This document shows, piece by piece, positions 5,222 to 6,077 of a stretch of DNA of 6,077 nt. The translations under genes and the position numbers were made by a program. The stretch spans positions 1 through 6,077 of the forward strand of contig CAKQEI010000099.1 of assembly GCA_934230115.1 (NCBI GenBank), written 5' to 3'. Position 1 is the first letter of the stretch. Each line of letters begins with the position of its first letter. The notes below the pieces were generated by a model. That model was not told the DNA's origin. It did no database searches and saw only the letters and a program-made list of their open reading frames with translations. The DNA is from an uncultured Prevotella sp. Lineage in GTDB: Bacteria; Bacteroidota; Bacteroidia; Bacteroidales; Bacteroidaceae.

Positions 5222-6077
5222 TTAATAACCAGGGTTCTGCTGGTCAGCCAGTTCCGCATCTGAGCCCAACAAGCCCTTGTCGAGAGGCCAAAGGAGCAAG
5301 TGCTCATCCTGAGTTGTTCCGTTCAGCACAGGAACATTTGTCTCAACAATGTTGCCATTGATGTCAACCATCCATGGGTTGTTAGCTGTGTCAAGACCGA
5401 AGCCAAGACATCCCTCAGGCTGGAATACGAAGTGATCCTTCTGTGTGCCACCCTTAACGGTTGTCAGACGGCGGAGGTTCCACCAGCGCTGACCCTCAGC
5501 TACGAACTCCTTGTCCCACTCACGCATAAGAGCGGTCTCGTTGGCCTTGAAGTCGCCTGCCTTGTAGCCATAAACGTTCTCATCCCAGTTGTCACCGTAA
5601 GCACGCTCACGCACCTTGTTGATGTACTTGACTACAACTGCGTTGTCGCCTGCATAGTTGGCACATTCAGCGGCATAGAGATAAGCCATAGCCAGACGAT
5701 AGATAGGCATATCAACAACCATCTGATAGGTAGTGCTACCACTTGGTATTGACGGACGGAACTTGCAAACGAATGCACCAGCCAACTTATGCACGCCGTC
5801 CTTCGGGTCGAAGTTGTCAAGATAGTTAATGCCTTTGTCGCGCTCCTCCTGAGTGAGGTTCCACTGCGGATAGAACATATTCACACGTGAATCGTTCTCG
5901 TCAAACTGATAGTAAAGAGAGTTCTTGTAAGTGTAACGGCAAGGACCGAAGCTACACTTATCCCAAATCTCAACATTAGCAGCCTTACCAGTCTCCTTGT
6001 CGTACCACTGACCGAAGCGGTTGGCTACACCCTTAACGTGTCCCCAGCCTTCCTGGTCCATATTGCTCCAATAGTTG
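5222..6077 (-). CDS. SusD/RagB-family glycan-binding outer-membrane lipoprotein (C-terminal part)
   Basis: Only the last 284 complete codons are present; the reading frame is open to the window edge, so the ATG at 6061 is internal and the true start lies outside. SusD-like proteins are lipid-anchored at the cell surface, bind glycan and cap a SusC TonB-dependent porin. The family marks visible, numbered from the Met at 6061, are YRLAMAYLYAAECAN (121-135, a TPR-like helix), INKVRERAYG (147-156), the EWDKEFVAEGQRWWNLRRL block (181-199), LLLWPLDKGLL (255-265) and the terminal QNPGY. Full-length relatives are usually about 500-650 residues, so roughly half is missing. A susC gene is expected just upstream, outside the window. 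A strong terminator follows the stop codon. The ligand cannot be read from this fragment. Confidence 0.95.
   Translation of the reverse strand, partial: NYWSNMDQEGWGHVKGVANRFGQWYDKETGKAANVEIWDKCSFGPCRYTYKNSLYYQFDENDSRVNMFYPQWNLTQEERDKGINYLDNFDPKDGVHKLAGAFVCKFRPSIPSGSTTYQMVVDMPIYRLAMAYLYAAECANYAGDNAVVVKYINKVRERAYGDNWDENVYGYKAGDFKANETALMREWDKEFVAEGQRWWNLRRLTTVKGGTQKDHFVFQPEGCLGFGLDTANNPWMVDINGNIVETNVPVLNGTTQDEHLLLWPLDKGLLGSDAELADQQNPGY

Noticed and set aside
5083..5307. A 74-codon minus-strand frame overlapping the susD 3' end, the terminator and the lipoprotein promoter
   Set aside because: It is out of frame with susD, runs through the intrinsic terminator hairpin and has no recognisable protein features.

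Overview
The window looks like Bacteroidota DNA, most likely order Bacteroidales (Prevotella- or Bacteroides-like). It holds the C-terminal part of a SusD/RagB glycan-binding lipoprotein ending in QNPGY. Upstream of genes are -7 elements of the Bacteroidota type (TAnnTTTG followed by C), and the start codons have A/T-rich leaders without Shine-Dalgarno sequences. All five protein-coding genes lie on the minus strand, so transcription runs from high to low coordinates. I found no tRNA, rRNA, CRISPR array or insertion sequence.

Layout in transcription order: (1) 6077-5222, the 3' part of a susD-like gene, cut by the window edge; (2) 5221-5067, a strong intrinsic terminator (5140-5210) followed by a new promoter-like -7 box (5100-5107); (3) 5066-4551, a small, AT-rich lipoprotein of unknown function; (4) 4533-3325, a secreted alpha/beta hydrolase (probable esterase), 17 nt downstream of the lipoprotein gene; (5) 3324-3237, an AT-rich spacer with a near-perfect long dyad (3274-3319) and a second -7 box (3267-3274); (6) 3236-2118, a secreted SGNH/GDSL-type esterase with an N-terminal GxDLY domain; (7) 2099-213, a secreted GH20 beta-N-acetylhexosaminidase, 18 nt after the SGNH gene; (8) 212-1, non-coding DNA with a well-formed Bacteroidota promoter (92-122) pointing at a gene outside the window.

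Together this is the downstream half of a polysaccharide utilization locus (PUL). A SusC/SusD pair (SusC presumably upstream, not seen) would capture and import a glycan. A probable surface lipoprotein, two exported esterases and an exported hexosaminidase would strip ester groups and terminal N-acetylhexosamine. The enzyme set suggests an O-acylated, amino-sugar-containing glycan, but the substrate is inferred and not shown by the sequence. The most unusual points are the base composition of the lipoprotein gene (about one third G+C by hand count, against roughly 50-60% in its neighbours), the dyad centred on the expected -33 region of the SGNH/GH20 unit, and a Glu where the SGNH esterase family usually has its catalytic Asp.
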